Source of the DNA: JAWLCG01 sp041687295
GTDB lineage: Bacteria > Planctomycetota > Phycisphaerae > SM23-33 > FEN-1343
Direction of reading: 5' to 3'
Length of the DNA stretch: 7,395 nt
Assembly: GCA_041687295.1 (NCBI GenBank)
Contig: JAWLCG010000264.1
Span: forward strand, 1-7,395
The notes under the pieces were generated by a model, which was not told the origin of the DNA, did no database searches, and saw nothing but the letters and a program-made list of their open reading frames with translations. A program made the position numbers and the translations under genes. Below are positions 4,579 to 7,395 of this stretch, piece by piece; position 1 is the stretch's first letter; each line of letters starts with the position of its first letter.

Positions 4579-5508
4579 CTACCGCCGCCGGCGCAGGAGC
4601 AGACCACCGAGCCCCAGCAGGCCCAGGCTCGCCGGCTCGGGCACCAGCACGTCCTGCATCGTGGTGCCAACGCGGATCTCATCGACGTCGTAGAAGCAGT
4701 TGGCGTTCGCCCCGCCGAGCAGCAGCGTGTCGAGCTGCCCGCCGGCCAAGTCCTGCGACCAGGTCCACGCCTGCCACTCCTGCGGCTCCTCGCTGGGCAG
4801 CTGTCCGTCCGTATAGACGTTGACGAAGGACAACGCCCCGGTCGAGGTCAGGTCCACCCGGGCCAGAATGAAGAACACCCGGCCGTCGCCCAGCACCCAG
4901 TCGGGTGCGTCGGGCACGCGGTTGGCCGGGTCCGCGGGCACGCCGTACTCGTAGCCGACGAAGGGGCTCTGCACCGAGTTGGCGCTGCCGGCAGTCGCTC
5001 CGACCACGGCGTGCCGAGACGGGATCATGACGCGGTTGATGTACACGCCCGCCCGGATGTCCGGGTTGCCACTGTCTTCCAGGACGACCATCGCCTCGCC
5101 GGAGGAGCCGACGTACCGCTGGTCGTGGCGGTACAGGAAGCCCATCCAGATCGTGGAGTTGCCGTCCGACGCCACCGGGCTGGCCAGCGTGGCCCGGGCG
5201 GCCACGCGATGCTCCCACGGGTGGAACGCCCGGTCGCCGGCGCTGGCGGCGTAGCCGACCGGTTCGACGTCGCCGTAGCCCAGCGGGTTGCGCAGCCGCC
5301 GCTGCCGCCAGCCGTCGCCGAGGGTCGGGTGGGTCTCCCCTTGCTCGACCTGCCACTGGCCGACCAGCCCCAGTCCGGCCGGCTGGCCCTGCAGGTAGGA
5401 CTGAAACGGGGGCAGGTCGAAGGTCTCGTACACCATCGGGCTGGCCCCGGCCTGTACAGCCAGCAGACCGCAGATCACCAGCGTGGCTGAGAGTGCAAAG
5501 CGTTTCAT
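4579..5508 (-). CDS. Secreted PEP-CTERM protein of unknown function
   Basis: The product is 309 residues. Residues 1-22 are a signal peptide (MKRFALSATLVICGLLAVQA). The body is low in Cys and Lys and begins with YETFDLPP. A WMGFLYRHD segment at 121-129 and an FFILARVDLTSTGALSFVNVY strand pair (about 212-232) resemble the beta-sandwich (LamG/concanavalin-like) folds of many planctomycete surface proteins. The last strand, DEIRVGTTMQDVLV, is shared with the two upstream genes. The end is a PEP-CTERM signal (PEPASLGLLGLGG, RRRR, 290-309). The start at 5508 is preceded by AAAGGA about 9 bases away, and two in-frame TAG stops lie close together at its end. It is a diverged relative of the tandem pair upstream. 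The frame of the stop-loss gene upstream overlaps it from 5508 to 4679; the signal peptide and PEP-CTERM tail show that this frame is the real gene. No enzymatic motif is seen. Confidence 0.88.
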   Translation of the reverse strand: MKRFALSATLVICGLLAVQAGASPMVYETFDLPPFQSYLQGQPAGLGLVGQWQVEQGETHPTLGDGWRQRRLRNPLGYGDVEPVGYAASAGDRAFHPWEHRVAARATLASPVASDGNSTIWMGFLYRHDQRYVGSSGEAMVVLEDSGNPDIRAGVYINRVMIPSRHAVVGATAGSANSVQSPFVGYEYGVPADPANRVPDAPDWVLGDGRVFFILARVDLTSTGALSFVNVYTDGQLPSEEPQEWQAWTWSQDLAGGQLDTLLLGGANANCFYDVDEIRVGTTMQDVLVPEPASLGLLGLGGLLLRRRR

Positions 5509-6496
5509 GGGTCTGTATCCTTTGTAGGCCGTGGGCCCCTCGCGGGGGGCCCCCGGCTTGGTGACCGCCCGACCGCCGCCACCGTAGCAGCAGCCCGCCG
5601 AGCCCCAGAAGGCTCATTGAGGCCGGCTCGGGGACCAGCAGGACATCCTGCTGGGTCGTGCCGATGCGGATATCGCCGAGGTTCCCGCCGCGGTTGGCGT
5701 TGACTTCGGTGTGGACGGTCAGCGTGTCGAAGTTGACGTCCCACTGGCTCGAAAGCCCGACAAAGGTGTTCCACAGGGGCTCATCGGTCGGCAGGGGATC
5801 GGGCGACCGGTAGAAGGCCAGCTGGGCCACCGTGTAGTCGGGTGTGAAGGTGAACTTCACCAGCACGAACATCGGCGTGTCATAGCCGATCGCGCTGGAG
5901 TGCTGGTAGGAAAAGGGCTCGGAGGTCGCCGCCGCACCGCCGAGGGAGACCTGGAAGTGCCGGGCAGAAGCCTGCACGCCGGTGGGCTCGCCGTCGGGAC
6001 CGATCACGTCCACGAACTGGTCAGGCCGGTAGTGGTTCAGGAGGATGTACTTGGTCGGATCACTGCTGTCGGTGAGCCTGAAGAGGCTGGACCCGGAATA
6101 CGCGGTGGTCGAGTGGAAGGTGAAGCCCAGGTAGAGCTGTTCGTTCTCTGAGGTGCGGATGGGGTTGATTGCCCGGGTCGCCTGCTGGAGGTCGGTTGCG
6201 ACCCGCCCCCCACTGCTGCGGGTGGCCAGGCGCAGCCGGTTGCCGCTGGGCGTATAGCCCTCATAGGCGATCGGGCCATCGAAGACTCGGAACTCGCCCC
6301 AACTGGTGGCGGCGGGATCGTAGGCGTCCCATGGGGCCGAGAACCCTACCCCGCCGGCAGCGTTGTGCAGGCTGCCGGCGGGGTAGTTGAAGGTCTCCTC
6401 GACCAGCAGCGCCCCCTGGGCCTCTCCCGCGGCGCCCAGGCACATCAGCAGAACCAGACTCACCACGAATCCCGTCACGCTCCTGTGCGTTGCCAT
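4679..6496 (-). CDS. Secreted PEP-CTERM protein with lost stop codon (normal part 5573-6496)
   Basis: Residues 1-308 (6496 to 5573) form a complete PEP-CTERM protein. Its signal peptide is 1-28 (TGFVVSLVLLMCLGAAGEAQG). A beta-rich body begins VEETFNYPAGSLHN, with GEFRV, LYLGFTF and PMFVLVKFTF strands typical of LamG-like sandwiches. The tail is PEPASMSLLGLGG then LLLRWRR. Its paralogues stop directly after the arginines (CGG TAG in the two adjacent genes), but here the codon at 5570-5572 is TCG. No stop follows until 4679, so the literal frame is 605 residues, and residues 309-605 are out-of-frame sequence of the next gene. The start at 6496 has AAGGAG eight bases upstream. Readthrough would bury the sorting signal internally. 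The change may be a real mutation or a base-call error. No catalytic residues are recognised. Confidence 0.75.
   Translation of the reverse strand: MATHRSVTGFVVSLVLLMCLGAAGEAQGALLVEETFNYPAGSLHNAAGGVGFSAPWDAYDPAATSWGEFRVFDGPIAYEGYTPSGNRLRLATRSSGGRVATDLQQATRAINPIRTSENEQLYLGFTFHSTTAYSGSSLFRLTDSSDPTKYILLNHYRPDQFVDVIGPDGEPTGVQASARHFQVSLGGAAATSEPFSYQHSSAIGYDTPMFVLVKFTFTPDYTVAQLAFYRSPDPLPTDEPLWNTFVGLSSQWDVNFDTLTVHTEVNANRGGNLGDIRIGTTQQDVLLVPEPASMSLLGLGGLLLRWRRSGGHQAGGPPRGAHGLQRIQTHETLCTLSHAGDLRSAGCTGRGQPDGVRDLRPAPVSVLPAGPAGRTGAGRPVAGRARGDPPDPRRRLAAAAAAQPAGLRRRRTGRLRRQRRRPGVPPVGASRGRPGHAGQPGGVGRQLHDLDGLPVPPRPAVRRLLRRGDGRPGRQWQPGHPGGRVHQPRHDPVSARRGRSDCRQRQLGAEPLRRLRVRRARGPGQPRARRTRLGAGRRPGVLHSGPGGPDLDRGVVLRQRLYGRTAAQRGAAGVAGVDLVAGLGRRAARHAAARRGERQLLLRRR
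5533..5552. other. GC hairpin between two PEP-CTERM genes
   Basis: GGGCCCC (5533-5539) and GGGGCCC (5546-5552) form a perfect 7-bp stem with a 6-base loop. It lies between the expected end of the stop-loss gene (about 5573) and the ATG at 5508. There is no T-run, so it is at best a weak attenuator or an mRNA-processing or stabilising structure. Confidence 0.35.
5589..5680. repeat. Near-identical 3' coding module, copy 1
   Basis: These 92 bases match 6584-6675 at about 89 positions. They encode the last strand and the PEP-CTERM signal (GDIRIGTTQQDV, LVPEPASMSLLGLGG) of two tandem paralogues. The offset is 995 bases. The same module is present in more diverged form in the other two genes. Such conservation points to recent tandem duplication or gene conversion. 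Confidence 0.85.
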
Positions 6497-6561
6497 GTCG
6501 TCCTCTCCTTCTGGTGGCTCGTTCGGAAGATGCCGTCTGCGCCTGGGGGCATGGCTGAGGC

Positions 6562-7395
6562 CTACCGCCGACGACGGATCGCCAGCAGCCCGCCGAGCCC
6601 CAGAAGGCTCATCGAGGCCGGCTCGGGGACCAGCATGACGTCCTGCTGGGTCGTGCCGATGCGGATATCGCCGAGATGGCCGCCGCGATTGATATCGTTC
6701 TCGGCGTGGATGCGCAGCGTATCGAAGTTGACATCCCAGGCTCCGTGCAGCCCCACGAACGTCTGCCACGCGGGCTCATCGGTGGGCAGGGGCTCGGGCG
6801 AGGTGTAGAAGGCCAACTGGGCCACGGTGTAATCCTCGCCGAAGGTGAATTTCGCCAGCACGAACATCGGCACGTTGTAGCCCTTGGAGCTGGCGTGCTG
6901 CCAGCCGAACGGATCGCTCGTGGCGGTCTGGCCACCCAGGGAGACGCGGAAGTGGCGGGCAGCGGCCGTGGCGCCCACCAGCTCGCCGTCGGGGCCGACC
7001 ACATCCTCGTTCAGGCCGCGCCAGTGATCGACGAGGATGTACTTGTCGGGGTTGTTGCTGTCGAAGATCCTCAGGAAGCTCGCGCCGGAGTAGATCTTGG
7101 TCGTCATGAATGAGACGCCCAGGTAGAGCTCGGAATTGGCGGCGGTGCTGATCGGGGTGAGGGGACGGTCGCCATACTGCAGGTTCGTCGCCAGGCCCGG
7201 GCGCGAGCCGGTGGTGGCGGTCGGGATCCGGTTGCCCTGCGGCACATAGCCGGCGTAGTCGATCGGGCCATCGAGGACGCGGAACTCGCCCCAACTGGTC
7301 GCGGTGGGGTCATAGGCGTCCCAGGGGCCCGCGAAGCCCACCCCGCCGTTGGCGCCGTGCAGGCTGCCGACGGGGTAGTTGAAGGTCTCCTCGAC
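6562..7395 (-). CDS. Secreted PEP-CTERM protein, 5' part outside the window
   Basis: The gene runs off the right edge. The 277 residues present start at VEETFNYPVGSLHGANGG and align without gaps to residues 32-308 of the neighbour starting at 6496, so about 31 N-terminal residues, including the signal peptide, are missing. By eye the two are about 60-65% identical, with long exact stretches such as FDTL, GDIRIGTTQQDV and the tail PEPASMSLLGLGG. The gene ends in a proper RRRR and TAG stop. A GTG at 7341 opens a shorter frame but is an internal Val, as the upstream reading continues in register with the paralogue. The fold is probably a LamG-like beta-sandwich; the function is unknown. It is followed after 65 bases by the next gene of the cluster. 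Confidence 0.88.
   Translation of the reverse strand, partial: VEETFNYPVGSLHGANGGVGFAGPWDAYDPTATSWGEFRVLDGPIDYAGYVPQGNRIPTATTGSRPGLATNLQYGDRPLTPISTAANSELYLGVSFMTTKIYSGASFLRIFDSNNPDKYILVDHWRGLNEDVVGPDGELVGATAAARHFRVSLGGQTATSDPFGWQHASSKGYNVPMFVLAKFTFGEDYTVAQLAFYTSPEPLPTDEPAWQTFVGLHGAWDVNFDTLRIHAENDINRGGHLGDIRIGTTQQDVMLVPEPASMSLLGLGGLLAIRRRR
6584..6675. repeat. Near-identical 3' coding module, copy 2
   Basis: This is the partner of 5589-5680 (three mismatches seen). A second exact repeat shared by the same paralogues, 25 bases at 6379-6403 and 7371-7395, encodes VEETFNYP and has nearly the same offset (992 bases), which supports duplication of the whole gene unit of about 1 kb. Confidence 0.85.

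Noticed and set aside
2931..4823. 630-residue open frame on the plus strand
   Set aside because: It runs through rnpB and antisense to two minus-strand genes with signal peptides and sorting signals. Its composition is biased and no domain is visible.
6497..6769. Upstream extension of the stop-loss gene frame
   Set aside because: It is out-of-frame sequence of the preceding paralogue. The signal peptide starts at the ATG at 6496.

Overview
The window is GC-rich bacterial DNA, most likely from a planctomycete (perhaps Phycisphaerae-like). This rests on four consecutive minus-strand genes for secreted proteins ending in the short planctomycete-type PEP-CTERM signal (PEPAS, a weak hydrophobic stretch, then RRRR), and on a large serine recombinase in an operon with a sigma-like gene. 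The lineage is inferred from style; no phylogenetic marker was compared.

Layout. Bases 1-226 hold no gene but a dense array of CTGACA words, two longer direct repeats and a hairpin. Bases 227-2549 form a plus-strand three-gene operon joined by ATGA overlaps: a sigma-factor-like HTH protein, a 95-residue protein of unknown function, and a 499-residue large serine recombinase. The recombinase frame runs into the 3' end of a minus-strand tRNA-Pro(CGG) gene (2531-2605) and takes its stop codon from the antisense of the T-arm. That is the signature of an integrative element sitting in a tRNA gene; its other end would lie left of base 1. The tRNA's intrinsic terminator is embedded in the last recombinase codons.

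Bases 2606-3257 hold the tRNA promoter, an rnpB terminator, the RNase P RNA gene (about 2709-3119, minus, with a TATAAT box) and the terminator hairpin of the next gene. From 3258 to the right edge lie four minus-strand genes for exported proteins: a purple-acid-phosphatase-like metallophosphoesterase and three related PEP-CTERM proteins. Two of the latter are tandem paralogues. The middle one has lost its expected stop codon, so its frame runs on through most of the next gene.

How it fits together. The left part looks like the recombination end of a mobile element. The recombinase would act on the tRNA site, and the sigma-like and small proteins are candidate regulators or accessory factors. 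The element carries DNA-level signals unexplained by coding: a motif close to GGGCTTGCWGGGACAT at both ends in opposite orientation, appearing in all three reading frames inside the recombinase gene, and two matched inverted repeats built on GTTCAAAGA with 33- and 32-base spacers. The right part is ordinary host chromosome encoding exported proteins probably sorted by an exosortase not present in the window.
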